The notes under the pieces: generated by a model | Told to the model about the DNA's origin: nothing | The model's input: only the letters and a program-made list of their open reading frames with translations | Databases searched by the model: none | Shown here: one piece after another, positions 9,505 to 17,905 of the stretch | Numbering within the stretch: position 1 is the stretch's first letter | How the letters are laid out: every line of letters starts with the position of its first letter | Program-made: the position numbers and the translations under genes | Assembly: GCF_021266465.1 (NCBI RefSeq) | Contig: NZ_CP089848.1 | Span: 3,038,001 to 3,102,000, forward strand | From: Paralcaligenes sp. KSB-10 | GTDB lineage: Bacteria > Pseudomonadota > Gammaproteobacteria > Burkholderiales > Burkholderiaceae_B | Direction of reading: 5' to 3' | DNA: 64,000 bases

Positions 9505-9542
9505 ACTGTCTCCTTTATGGGATGAATTTTTTAACGATGCGT

Positions 9543-10814
9543 CTACACCGAGTAAAGCGCTTGATGAAGGCCGTCCGATAAATGCTCCTTGGCCCATTCG
9601 GCGGGATCGCTTGCGCGATCCAGCAATACGCCAGCAGCACGTACACGCTGCGCCGATGCGTCCAAGGCTGGAGGTTCAATACCTTGCGCAAGACCCTGCA
9701 CGGCCTCGTAAAGCATGCGGCGGGCCATGACAATAGCCTTGTCCGTAGGTAAGAGGTGCTCGGCCGCGTGGTTCTGGATGGGCCCCATACTTTCCTGCAA
9801 AGACGCATCCTGCAGTGCGAAGCCAAAGACCCCGCTGTATGAACGCTTATCTTTCTGCGCCGGACGATCGATCAGATAATCATTGTCTTTGTTCGCCCTG
9901 GGGCGTAACGAGCCTTCCTCGTATTCCACGTGAATTCCCTTGCCCTGCTCCATGTCACGACGTTCTTCGGCCGTGAGCGGTTTCTTCGGATGGAAGTTGA
10001 TGCTCCATACCCAGCAGTTGTAATCATCGATCGGCACGAAAATGTGCCCGCCCATGGCGTGGTCGCCAAAGGGAGGGATGAGCGTGAACCAAGGGAAAAG
10101 CCATTGCGTAATGCGCCAGTAATACGAATCGGGTTCACCATTGCGTCGACCAAAAAGAGTTAAACCGAATGGTGTTTTTTCAATATCGAAAATGACATTG
10201 CCATCAGCCTTGATGTAATCGAGCGCCTTGGTACCCATGTGCATGGGGTCGGTATCGACTTCATAACGATGCACGTACGAAACATGCGCCGTATCAATGC
10301 CGCCTTCCATCGCCTGCAGATAGTTGTTCTCTTGCCAACGCCGAGAAACAAACACATGGTTTTCCGGCAAAGTGGCCCATTCCAGCTCGACGGGTTGCGG
10401 CATTTTCTCTGCAGGCCCCATGTAGGCCCACACAATTCCACCGCGTTCTGTGCAAGGATAGGACTTGATGTTCATTCGCGGGCACATCTGCGGCGCCGAC
10501 GGCACATCGACACATGTTCCATTGCGATCGAACTTCACGCCGTGATAGGCGCAGCGAATACCGTTTTCTTCATTCCGGCCAAAAAACAGCGACGCGCCTC
10601 GGTGCGAACAAAACTCGTCAATGATTCCCGGGCAGCCTTCGCTATCGCGGAAGGCAAGCAATTTCTCGCCCAAAATCTGCACCCGAACCTGGGGACCATC
10701 TGACTCAGCGATTTCGCTCGAGAGAAGAATGGGCACCCAATAGCGGCGCATCAGATCACCCATCCGTGTTCCCTGTCCGGTGCGTACCAGTGTTTCGGAC
10801 ATTTCCTTGTTCAT
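9543..10814 (-). CDS. Rieske non-heme iron oxygenase, alpha subunit
   Basis: Terminal oxygenase resembling the phthalate 4,5-dioxygenase group. The ATG at 10814 is chosen for its GGAGCGGGAAG upstream sequence. The Rieske 2Fe-2S ligands are C69-x-H71 and C88-x2-H91. The catalytic domain shows the 2-His-1-carboxylate signature as DTAHVSYVH near residue 180. At 423 residues it matches the phthalate/PobA-type oxygenases that use a PDR-type reductase, and exactly such a reductase ends this operon. No beta subunit is present, also typical of the class. The gene is divergent from an IclR regulator. The substrate is probably an aromatic carboxylate; which one cannot be told. Confidence 0.93.
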   Translation of the reverse strand: MNKEMSETLVRTGQGTRMGDLMRRYWVPILLSSEIAESDGPQVRVQILGEKLLAFRDSEGCPGIIDEFCSHRGASLFFGRNEENGIRCAYHGVKFDRNGTCVDVPSAPQMCPRMNIKSYPCTERGGIVWAYMGPAEKMPQPVELEWATLPENHVFVSRRWQENNYLQAMEGGIDTAHVSYVHRYEVDTDPMHMGTKALDYIKADGNVIFDIEKTPFGLTLFGRRNGEPDSYYWRITQWLFPWFTLIPPFGDHAMGGHIFVPIDDYNCWVWSINFHPKKPLTAEERRDMEQGKGIHVEYEEGSLRPRANKDNDYLIDRPAQKDKRSYSGVFGFALQDASLQESMGPIQNHAAEHLLPTDKAIVMARRMLYEAVQGLAQGIEPPALDASAQRVRAAGVLLDRASDPAEWAKEHLSDGLHQALYSV

Positions 10815-10871
10815 TACTTCCCGCTCCTGATCTATATTGCGACAAATTTTGTCCGTCTGATAAGACACATA

Positions 10872-10884
10872 TCCATTCTATGGA
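10872..10884. promoter_or_regulatory. Candidate IclR operator (short palindrome)
   Basis: TCCAT-TCT-ATGGA is a perfect 5-bp inverted repeat with a 3-bp spacer, in the spacer between the divergent oxygenase and IclR genes. IclR-family operators are commonly short palindromes in exactly this position. Assignment rests on position and symmetry only. Confidence 0.4.
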
Positions 10885-10931
10885 CTTATTGAATAATATT
10901 AAATGAGGGTAATTACTTATGTGACAGTGTC

Positions 10932-11792
10932 ATGAGCGAAGTGCGGTATGCCCGGCAGGGCGTGGCCAGTCATGCTAGGCTTGTGGTCGAAATCGAAATG
11001 CAATGGACCGCGGCACACGCTTTTGATAAGGAAAATGGATTGGCGACTGAAAAAATAAATGATGGCGTTCGCGCTGTGGATCGAGCACTGGATATCCTGA
11101 TGGCTTTCACAGCAGCCGACTACGAGCTTTCGGCCAGCGAGTTGCTGAAACGAGTCGACCTGAGTCGCCCGACGCTCTATCGGCTCCTATATACGTTGCA
11201 ACAAAGCGGATTCCTTATCTCCGTCGGAGAGCCGCAAAAATTTCGGATGGGGCCATCCGTTGCACATTTGGTGCATGTCTGGACATCCAGCCAGGATCTC
11301 AGCGAAGTCGCCAGACCCATATTGCGCAGAATCTGGGAACAAACGGCCGAAACCGTCGCCCTGTTTGTGCCGCAGGGCGCGTACCGAACGTGCATTGCTG
11401 AGCTCCCTAGCGCTCAACCGTTAAGCTTCAAGCGCGGGATAGGCTATCGCGAACGCATTGTTTTAGGCGCCAGCGGTAGGGTCATCCTTGCCTATGCAAA
11501 CATTGGCGCCAGTGAATTGCGCGATTATGCGAAAGGCACTGGCGTCAACCTGAACAATTATCCTGAAGAGCTGGAGACCATCCGCCAACGTGGCTATGCC
11601 ATCAGTAATGAAGAACTTATCAAGGGTGCCGTGGCCGTTGCGGCGCCGTTCTTCAATGGCGCGGGCCTGGTAGCCGGATCCATAGGCGTCTTCGGCCCAA
11701 GCGTACGCTTGAACCCAGTGCAAGTTGAAGAGTTCGGCAAGCTGCTCATGGCGGAAGCCAAATCCATGTCAAAAGCCCTGGGGCTTTTGTAG
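10932..11792 (+). CDS. IclR-family transcriptional regulator
   Basis: IclR regulator with an N-terminal winged helix (VRAVDRALDILMAF, then ELLKRVDLSRPTLYRLLYTL) and a C-terminal effector-binding domain. The latter includes GIGYRERIVLGASGRVILA and the ending APFFNGAGLVAGSIGVFGPS. The family often controls aromatic catabolism and responds to the substrate. It is divergent from the Rieske operon with about 117 nt between starts. The start is uncertain: the ATG at 10932 has no clear ribosome-binding site, while an in-frame TTG at 11040 has AAGGA 7 nt upstream and would give a more typical N-terminus. Convergent with the CoA-transferase gene. Confidence 0.92.
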   Translation: MSEVRYARQGVASHARLVVEIEMQWTAAHAFDKENGLATEKINDGVRAVDRALDILMAFTAADYELSASELLKRVDLSRPTLYRLLYTLQQSGFLISVGEPQKFRMGPSVAHLVHVWTSSQDLSEVARPILRRIWEQTAETVALFVPQGAYRTCIAELPSAQPLSFKRGIGYRERIVLGASGRVILAYANIGASELRDYAKGTGVNLNNYPEELETIRQRGYAISNEELIKGAVAVAAPFFNGAGLVAGSIGVFGPSVRLNPVQVEEFGKLLMAEAKSMSKALGLL

Positions 11793-11811
11793 TTGTGTGA
11801 CAAGATCAGGA

Positions 11812-13008
11812 TCAAATCACTCCGCTTTTGCGCAACGCGTCCATTCTTGCGGCATCAATCCCCAGTGCCTCATAGACCTCGGTATTGTCCTGCCCCAGAT
11901 TCGGGCCCGTGGCGCGCACCGCGCCGGGGGTTTTCTCGAAGCGGGGAACGACCCCCTGCATTTTCACCGGGCCCAGCGATCTGTCTTCAATTTGAATAAT
12001 GCTTTCCCTGGCCACCACCTGCGGGTCTTTGAAAATATCGGCGATTGAATAGATCGGACAATGGGCAATGTCCGCCCTGGTCAGAGCCTGGCTGAGGGCA
12101 TCGTAGGGCATGCCGCGCACCCACTCTTCCACCATGGCGTTCAATTTATGCCGATTCTTGACCCGATTTTCGTTGTCCGAAAACTCGGCCGATGCGATCA
12201 GTTGGGGCTTGCCCATCAAGGCCGCCAGGCGTTCCCACATGGGCTGCGCGCTGGCGTGCAAAGACACCCATTTATCGTCCAGGGTCTTGTAGGTATTGAC
12301 CGGCGCCGCGTAGGCGCTGGTGTTGCCGTTTCTTTCCCTGACCACCCCCAGTTGATCGTACTCGATGGGCAGGAATTCCAGCAGCCTGAACATCGCCTCG
12401 GTGGCGGATAAATCGATATCCTGGCCCTGAGCCTGGTCTCCAGGCCCCGAACGCAGCTGGAGCAGCGCGGACAGAATCCCCAGCGCGCCAAACAAGCCCG
12501 CCACGGCATCGCCGATGGGATAGCCGTTATAAGAAGGCGGACGGTCTTCGGGGCCGGAAATATAGGTGTAGCCGGACAAGGCCTCGAACATCCGGGCGAA
12601 TCCCGGGCGCGATTTATCCGGCCCGGTCTGGCCGAATCCGGTAACCCGCAACACCGTCAACTTCGGATTGACCGCGCGCAAGGTAGCGGCGTCCAGCCCC
12701 CATTTGTCCATCGTTCCGGTCCTGAAATTCTCCACCAGAACATCATGCCGGGCGACCAGATCAAGAAAAATCTCCCGCCCTTCGGCTGTTCGCACATCCA
12801 GCGTAATGCCGCGCTTGTTCCGGTTGGTGACTTTCCACCACAAGGGCACGCCGTCCTTGAACGGAGGCAGGGTTCTGAGTGAATCGCTGCCGCTGGGAAG
12901 CTCTATTTTCAGCACTTCGGCGCCCAGATCGGCCAACAGGGTGCTCGATAGCGGCCCCGCAATCAGCGTTGCCAGATCCAGAATACGCAACCCGCTTAAA
13001 GGACCCAT
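11812..13008 (-). CDS. CaiB/BaiF family (family III) CoA-transferase
   Basis: Family III CoA-transferase of 398 residues, full length. It begins GPLSGLRILDLATLIAGPL, with DLGAEVLKIE near residue 30 and the segment YPIGDAVAGLFGALGILSAL, whose Asp is the expected catalytic residue that forms a mixed anhydride with the acid. It would activate a carboxylic acid by moving CoA from another thioester. It is 4 nt from a Bug receptor upstream on the same strand, which suggests import followed by CoA activation of one organic acid. The pair is divergent from a LysR. Substrate unknown. Confidence 0.92.
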   Translation of the reverse strand: MGPLSGLRILDLATLIAGPLSSTLLADLGAEVLKIELPSGSDSLRTLPPFKDGVPLWWKVTNRNKRGITLDVRTAEGREIFLDLVARHDVLVENFRTGTMDKWGLDAATLRAVNPKLTVLRVTGFGQTGPDKSRPGFARMFEALSGYTYISGPEDRPPSYNGYPIGDAVAGLFGALGILSALLQLRSGPGDQAQGQDIDLSATEAMFRLLEFLPIEYDQLGVVRERNGNTSAYAAPVNTYKTLDDKWVSLHASAQPMWERLAALMGKPQLIASAEFSDNENRVKNRHKLNAMVEEWVRGMPYDALSQALTRADIAHCPIYSIADIFKDPQVVARESIIQIEDRSLGPVKMQGVVPRFEKTPGAVRATGPNLGQDNTEVYEALGIDAARMDALRKSGVI

Positions 13009-13012
13009 TGCC

Positions 13013-13993
13013 TCAATCCACCTTCATGTTCAGGCGCTTTACGATGGCGCCGTATTGATCGTAATCCTGGCGTTCGCGTTTCTTGAAATCCGCCGGCCCT
13101 TCCGCCAGCACTTCGATTCCCAGCTGACTCATTTTGGCCTGGAAGCCTGGGTCTTTGAGTATCGTCTGCAGGTCCGAGTTTATTTTCTTCACGATGGCCG
13201 GCGGCGTACCTTTGGGAGCCAGCATGCCCAGCCAGGCGCCGCTGGAGAAGGGGCCGATTTGCGATGCCACGGTCGGTACCTCGGGCATGGACGGCAGCAC
13301 CTGGCTCGATGTAATGCCGATAGCCCGCAGCGTGCCCGCCTTCACCAAAGGCGTGGTGACGGTGGCCGGCTCGCAAGCCACTTGTATGCGGCCTCCCAAA
13401 AGATCGGTCATGACCGCCGACGATGCCTTGTAAGGAACATGTGTCGTATTCAGTTGATATTTCGCCTTCAGCGTCTCCATCGTCAAATGGGAAATCGTGC
13501 CGCTGCCCGCCGAACCGTAATTGAGAGATCCGGGATGCTCTTTGGAGTACCTGATCAGGCCGGGAAAATCCTTGATGTCGGATTTGGAATTAACCACACA
13601 GACCAGCGGCATGGCCACGGTCAGGGTGATGTAGTCGAAATCCTTCAGCGGATCGTAATGCACGTTTTTATAGATATGCGGGTTGACCGCCAGGGCCGCC
13701 ACGGCCGAAAACAGCAAGGTATAGCCGTCGGGCCTGGCCTTGGCGACCATCGCCGCGCCCAGGCTGCCGCCCGCCCCCGGCCGGTTCTCGACCAGCACCG
13801 ACTGCTTCCAGAGGGTCGATAGTTTTTCGCCGATCATGCGGGCCACCAGATCGGTCACATTGCCCGCGGCATAGCTGACGACCAGTTTCACGGGTTCCTG
13901 CGGATAGCCGGCCGGGCTTGCCGCCGCCGGCACACCGGCGCAGGCAAAAAAAACGCCCAGCGCGGCGGCCAAAGATTTCTTGGGGAATCTCAT
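13013..13993 (-). CDS. Bug/TctC-family periplasmic substrate-binding protein
   Basis: Bug-family receptor of 326 residues. The signal peptide starts MRFPKKSLAAALGVFFAC and ends near PAAASPAGYP. Landmarks are LVVSYAAGNVTDLVARMI, VLVENRPGAGGSLGAAM and RPDGYTLLF. AAGGAGAC lies just before the ATG. It is the promoter-proximal gene of a two-gene unit with a family III CoA-transferase and is divergent from a LysR gene. It has no permease partner nearby. Confidence 0.92.
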   Translation of the reverse strand: MRFPKKSLAAALGVFFACAGVPAAASPAGYPQEPVKLVVSYAAGNVTDLVARMIGEKLSTLWKQSVLVENRPGAGGSLGAAMVAKARPDGYTLLFSAVAALAVNPHIYKNVHYDPLKDFDYITLTVAMPLVCVVNSKSDIKDFPGLIRYSKEHPGSLNYGSAGSGTISHLTMETLKAKYQLNTTHVPYKASSAVMTDLLGGRIQVACEPATVTTPLVKAGTLRAIGITSSQVLPSMPEVPTVASQIGPFSSGAWLGMLAPKGTPPAIVKKINSDLQTILKDPGFQAKMSQLGIEVLAEGPADFKKRERQDYDQYGAIVKRLNMKVD

Positions 13994-14061
13994 CTTGTCT
14001 CCTTCTATTTATTACGCCCGAAGGCGGTCCACAAATGCTAGTCCGTGTCGGCCATAAACAC

Positions 14062-14076
14062 ATAATCAAATATTAT
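14062..14076. promoter_or_regulatory. Candidate LysR box
   Basis: ATAAT-CAAAT-ATTAT is a perfect inverted repeat that fits the LysR T-N11-A rule. It lies in the 105-bp spacer between the divergent Bug and LysR genes, about 23 bp before the LysR start, where an autoregulatory and activating site is expected. Binding is inferred. Confidence 0.5.
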
Positions 14077-14098
14077 TTCAATGTGATAAGATTTTTGT

Positions 14099-15037
14099 AT
14101 GACCTCCATCAACCCACGTCTGGGCCAGCTGCGGCTCAAGCACCTCTTGCTGCTCAATCTGATCGACGAATTCAAGTCCATCAGCAAGGCGGCCAGCGCA
14201 CTCAATCTGACACAGCCCGCCGTGAGCAGCATGCTCAAGGAACTCGAGGCCGTGTTTCATGCCGGCCTGGTAACCCGGACCCGGCAAGGAGCCATACTGA
14301 CCGATGCCGGCAGGACCACGCGCGATCGACTTCACATCGCCTTGAATGAGCTGCAGGCCGCTCAAAACGCCAATATCACCGAACCCAACGGCAGCCACCT
14401 GCTCGTCGGCGCCTTGCCCATTGCGATGGTCGAACTTATTCCCCAGTCAATCGCCTGGCTGGTGAAAAACGATATACACCTGGTGTTGAAATTTTTTGAA
14501 GGGACCGTGTCCAGCGTCATTAACGATGTGCTGGAAAACAAGCTCGACTGCGCCATAGGGCGCATGGATGCCGTCAATTTCACGCCCGAAAGCATTCAGC
14601 AGCTATGCTTTGCACCCCTGCTGCCGATGTTTCTGGCCGTCGCATGCAGCATTAACAACCCCCTGGCGCGCAAGAAGAACATTTCTCTTGAAACACTGGC
14701 GGAACACGATTGGGTGGTAGTACCCAAGGGCTCGCAAACGCGTAATGCATTCGACCAGGCTTTCATTCAAAACGGTATTGTGCCGCCTGTGCCGTTGATA
14801 GAATCGTTTTCTTTTTTCTCGAATTTCCATATGGTTGGAGCCACGCCGCTGATCACCCTGGCGCCCCATCTGGCGGTACAACGCTACGCCGAGCTAAAGG
14901 TCATCAGCCCCGTTCGCTTTTCCTGGCCCACCTCGATCAGCCCCCTGCTGTTTATTTGCCGGCAAGAAAAAACCAAACTGGCGCCGATTCAGTTTTTACA
15001 GCAGGCGCTCACGGCAGCGGCACAGAAAATTGCGTGA
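14099..15037 (+). CDS. LysR-family transcriptional regulator
   Basis: LysR regulator of 312 residues. The N-terminal winged helix has FKSISKAASALNLTQPAVS, followed by MLKELEAVFHAGLVTRTRQG (about residues 22-60). The periplasmic-binding-protein-like effector domain starts near residue 95. It is divergent from the Bug/CoA-transferase pair and most likely activates it in response to the transported acid or its CoA ester. The ATG at 14099 is only 23 bp from a candidate LysR box. Confidence 0.94.
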   Translation: MTSINPRLGQLRLKHLLLLNLIDEFKSISKAASALNLTQPAVSSMLKELEAVFHAGLVTRTRQGAILTDAGRTTRDRLHIALNELQAAQNANITEPNGSHLLVGALPIAMVELIPQSIAWLVKNDIHLVLKFFEGTVSSVINDVLENKLDCAIGRMDAVNFTPESIQQLCFAPLLPMFLAVACSINNPLARKKNISLETLAEHDWVVVPKGSQTRNAFDQAFIQNGIVPPVPLIESFSFFSNFHMVGATPLITLAPHLAVQRYAELKVISPVRFSWPTSISPLLFICRQEKTKLAPIQFLQQALTAAAQKIA

Positions 15038-15134
15038 GGTGCCGGGGACAAAAAGGGCAGGCACATTAACGGCAGGTGCAAGCACGCAAGTTCCAGGCAT
15101 GCCGTGATGCAATTCCAGGCAAGCCCTAACGCGA

Positions 15135-15335
15135 GCCGTCTATCGGGGCTTGGGGTCAGGACCGGCGTAAGGCGTGCGCCGGATTTAGCTTGGCAAGGCG
15201 GGGGAAGTCGTCGGGCGCTGTCTGAACGGAGCCTCGCGTGCGAGGCGCAGTGAGTTCGACCGACGCCCGCCTTGACGAGCTAAATCCGGATGAAGCACGC
15301 CGTGCCGGTCCTGCCCCCAAGCCCCGATAGACGGC
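15135..15335. repeat. 201-bp imperfect palindromic element
   Basis: The whole segment folds back on itself. The outer arms 15135-15155 and 15315-15335 are perfect 21-bp inverted repeats (starting GCCGTCTATCGGGGCTTGGG). Inside, CAGGACCGGC pairs with GCCGGTCCTG, CCGGATTTAGCT with AGCTAAATCCGG, and the centre is a tight hairpin GCCTCGC-GT-GCGAGGC (15231-15246). It occupies most of the 430-bp gap between the LysR gene and the M20 gene, and no protein is supported in it. It is different in sequence from the 229-bp elements at 33.4 and 59.4 kb, though of similar build. The flanks (15038-15134 and 15336-15468) hold nothing I can identify. Confidence 0.85.
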
Positions 15336-15468
15336 GTCTTAAAATACCAAAACGTCGAATCCCGTAAACACTCGAACCAAAAATGCGCCAGGCCCGCATT
15401 ACGATGCATTAATCATCCGGCCCATGCATTACCCATCAAAGCCAATGCACAAACCCGGACCCGCACGA

Positions 15469-16665
15469 TCACGCCGGCAGCGTGGCCTCGACCAGCTTCG
15501 ACCAATACGTGGCGCCAATCGGCAGCAGCGCATCGTTAAAATCGTAATTCGAATTATGCAACTGACACGGCCCCATGCCGTGGTATGTATTCATACGATG
15601 GTCGCCATCCCCGTTGCCGATGAACAAATACGTTCCAGGAACTTTTTCCAGATAAAACGAAAAATCCTCCGCCCCCGTATGCGGCGGCGTATCGCGGTCG
15701 ACCCGATCGGCGCCGAAAATCTTTTCGGCCACGCTCGCGGCGAAATCGGTTTGTTCAGGCCAATTGACCAGCGGCGGGTAGCAACGCACAAAATCCAGCT
15801 CGCCCGTGCCGCCATACGCTTCGCACAACTTCGTGACAATGCGGCGCATATTGTTTTCCATCAGGTCGAGCACCTCGACGCTATACGTCCGGACCGTGCC
15901 GCGTATGATCGCCTCGGACGGAATCACGTTGTAGGCGTCGCCCGCATGTATTTGCGTAATCGACAATACCGCCGTATCGATCGGATTCTTATTGCGGGTA
16001 ATGAGGGTTTGCAGCGCCTGCACCATTTCCGTCGCAATCATGATCGGGTCGACGGACTTGTGCGGCTGCGCCGCATGGCCGCCCACCCCCTTGATGACAA
16101 TATCGAACCGATTGCTCGACGCCATGGTGGGCCCCGCGCGGAATCCGAAAAATCCCTCTGCCATGCCGGGCATATTGTGCATGCCGTACACCACATCGCA
16201 AGGGAAACGCTCGAACAGGCCGTCATCCATCATGGCCTTGGCGCCCGCATTGCCGCCCTCTTCGGCCGGCTGGAAAATGAAGTTGACCACGCCGTCGAAA
16301 TTGCGGTGCTTGGCCAGGTACTGTACGGCCCCCAGCAACATGGTGGTATGGCCGTCGTGCCCGCAGCCATGCATTTTCCCCGGATTCTTCGAACGATGCG
16401 CGAAACGATTGTTTTCCGGCATGGGCAAGGCATCCATATCGGCCCGCAAGCCGATGGACCGGGTGCTGGTTCCGGCCCTTAGCACGCCCACCACGCCCGT
16501 CTTGCCTAGGCCCGTATGCACCTCCAGGCCCAGCTCGGTCAGGCGTTTGGCCACCAGGGCCGAGGTACGCTGTTCGGTGAATGCCAATTCCGGATTGGCA
16601 TGAATATCGCGGCGGATGGCGATCAATTCTTCGTGACTTTCTTCGATATCGGCTAACACACTCAT
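15469..16665 (-). CDS. M20-family amidohydrolase (hippurate hydrolase-like)
   Basis: Zinc or manganese metallopeptidase-like amidohydrolase of 398 residues that cleaves N-acyl amino acids or similar amides. The catalytic region shows IGLRADMDALPM near residue 75, then MHGCGHDGHTTML near 105 with the Cys and His metal ligands of the M20D group, and QPAEEGGNAGAKAMM near 140. The dimerisation domain and the distal metal-binding His (PPHTGAEDFSFY) follow. No signal peptide, so cytoplasmic. It lies beside an N-formylglutamate amidohydrolase and a peptide ABC transporter, which fits uptake and hydrolysis of acylated amino acids or peptides. Confidence 0.94.
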   Translation of the reverse strand: MSVLADIEESHEELIAIRRDIHANPELAFTEQRTSALVAKRLTELGLEVHTGLGKTGVVGVLRAGTSTRSIGLRADMDALPMPENNRFAHRSKNPGKMHGCGHDGHTTMLLGAVQYLAKHRNFDGVVNFIFQPAEEGGNAGAKAMMDDGLFERFPCDVVYGMHNMPGMAEGFFGFRAGPTMASSNRFDIVIKGVGGHAAQPHKSVDPIMIATEMVQALQTLITRNKNPIDTAVLSITQIHAGDAYNVIPSEAIIRGTVRTYSVEVLDLMENNMRRIVTKLCEAYGGTGELDFVRCYPPLVNWPEQTDFAASVAEKIFGADRVDRDTPPHTGAEDFSFYLEKVPGTYLFIGNGDGDHRMNTYHGMGPCQLHNSNYDFNDALLPIGATYWSKLVEATLPA

Positions 16666-16830
16666 GACAAGACCTCGTAAATAACTCTGTTCGCAAACAA
16701 ACTACCCAAGACCATAAACCTGCGCCAGGCAATAATGCGGCGTCAGGGCGCTTTAAAAACCGAACGGCAAATTCATTACCATAATACAACCGCAGCCCTT
16801 ATGACCGCTCCCCGTCAATGCGGCGACCCG

Positions 16831-16857
16831 CCGGGCACCCACAAGGGGCGCCTCTAC
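16831..16857. repeat. Short REP-like palindrome
   Basis: GGGCACCC-ACAA-GGGGCGCC type hairpin sequence in the gap between the M20 and N-formylglutamate amidohydrolase genes. Read on the minus strand it resembles GGCGCCCCTTGTGGGTGCC. Similar motifs with a CCCTTG-centred loop lie at 17788-17809 and 44726-44754, and a weaker relative at 62632-62657, so this looks like a small dispersed family. Confidence 0.5.
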
Positions 16858-16886
16858 AAAACCGGCAAATTGCATCTGTAGAGGCG
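16849..16886 (-). terminator. Possible terminator after N-formylglutamate amidohydrolase gene
   Basis: Perfect 10-bp stem CGCCTCTACA / TGTAGAGGCG (16849-16858 and 16877-16886) with an 18-nt loop, directly beyond the stop codon at 16892. There is no clear run of T on the minus strand, so it may be a weak terminator or simply part of the neighbouring REP-like sequence. Confidence 0.4.
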
Positions 16887-16891
16887 GCCAA

Positions 16892-17758
16892 TCAGATGCA
16901 TTCCCGCACGAACTGGGCAACATGGGCGCTGAGGCGGCTCAGCGACTCTTGCAGTGCATTGAAGCCGCTGGACTTCTCATACGTATCTTCATCCATGTAA
17001 AGCTTGCGATTCACTTCGATCTGCAGGCTATGGCGATTTTCGTCGGGCCGGCCTATGCGCGCAATCAGGGCGACACCCTTGAACGGGTCGTTGCGCGCCA
17101 CCGTGTAGCCGCGCCCCACCAGGAACTCTTCAATCGTCTCGATCAATGCCGGATCGCAGGTCACGCCGTCGCGATCGCCCAACACGAAATCGGCCAGAGG
17201 CGTGTCGGATTCGATCTCGAGCACCTCATACGAATTGGCCGGCATCGAGTGCAGGTTCAGGTGCCAGATACCGCCGAAACGCGCGTACGCCGCGTCTATC
17301 TGCTGAGTCAGCGCGGCATGGTAGGGTTGATGATAGCTGGCGATGCGGTTTTCAACTTCAGCCGCCTCGAGCTTGCGATCGTAAATCGCCTGCTTGCGGG
17401 CCAGCCGCCATATCAGGCCATGCCCCAGGCGCGTCTTCTCGGACGGGTGGAGCGCACTCGTCCATGGCTCGGCCAGCATATTGATGTCGATATCGTCGAT
17501 CTCGCGATTGGGGTCGATATACGAACGCGGGAAATTGGCCGCCAGCAAACAAGCGCCCACGCCGGGAAGGGCCTGCCACAATTCATCGACGTAGGTATCT
17601 TCGCCCGAGCGCAAAATCGATGCGGGCAGGCAACTGCCGAAATCCTTGGGATAGATGACGCCGCTATGAGGCGAATCGCAGATCAATGGAATCGGGTCTT
17701 GAGTCGGCAGGGACAATGTAAAGGGGTCAAAGTCTGCGTCGGCGAACTGGAAATTCAT
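16892..17758 (-). CDS. N-formylglutamate amidohydrolase family protein
   Basis: Member of the N-formylglutamate amidohydrolase (HutG/FGase) family, about 288 residues. The ATG at 17758 is chosen because GAGGAG lies 8 nt upstream. Family motifs are ICDSPHSGVIYPKDF near residue 28, ANFPRSYIDPNREIDDID near 75, and HLNLHSMPANSYEV near 150. In histidine degradation the enzyme releases glutamate from N-formylglutamate, but no hut genes are nearby. Here it stands between an M20 amidohydrolase and a peptide transporter, so it may act on another N-formyl or N-acyl amino acid. Confidence 0.88.
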   Translation of the reverse strand: MNFQFADADFDPFTLSLPTQDPIPLICDSPHSGVIYPKDFGSCLPASILRSGEDTYVDELWQALPGVGACLLAANFPRSYIDPNREIDDIDINMLAEPWTSALHPSEKTRLGHGLIWRLARKQAIYDRKLEAAEVENRIASYHQPYHAALTQQIDAAYARFGGIWHLNLHSMPANSYEVLEIESDTPLADFVLGDRDGVTCDPALIETIEEFLVGRGYTVARNDPFKGVALIARIGRPDENRHSLQIEVNRKLYMDEDTYEKSSGFNALQESLSRLSAHVAQFVRECI

Positions 17759-17787
17759 TGAATGGCTCCTCGAATGGGTGGGTGATC

Positions 17788-17809
17788 GGGCGGCCGCAAG
17801 GGCCGTCTC
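17788..17809. repeat. Short REP-like palindrome
   Basis: GGGCGGCCGCAAGGGCCGTC, which on the minus strand is GACGGCCC-TTGC-GGCCGCCC. It is related to the motifs at 16831-16857 and 44726-44754, and sits just upstream of the N-formylglutamate amidohydrolase start, immediately before the 32-bp tandem repeats. Confidence 0.45.
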
Positions 17810-17905
17810 TACGAAATTCAGCATGTCGGCATATGATTCATTACGGAATTCAGCGTACCAGCATATCGCACACTACGAAACTCAGCCTGCCGGCATGTCG
17901 TTCAG
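17810..17905. repeat. Three tandem 32-bp repeats overlapping the dppF 3' end
   Basis: Three imperfect copies with an exact 32-bp period: 17810-17841, 17842-17873 and 17874-17905. Each starts TACGRAAYTCAGC and then has a variable GCATRT core. The third copy overlaps the last eight codons of the ABC ATPase gene (stop at 17882-17884), so the other two look like duplications of the gene's stop-codon end. Each copy preserves the TGA in the same position when read on the minus strand. Confidence 0.75.

Noticed and set aside
15135-15335. Considered as an insertion sequence or CRISPR fragment
   Set aside because: There is no transposase frame, no regularly spaced direct repeats and no spacers. It is a nested palindrome.
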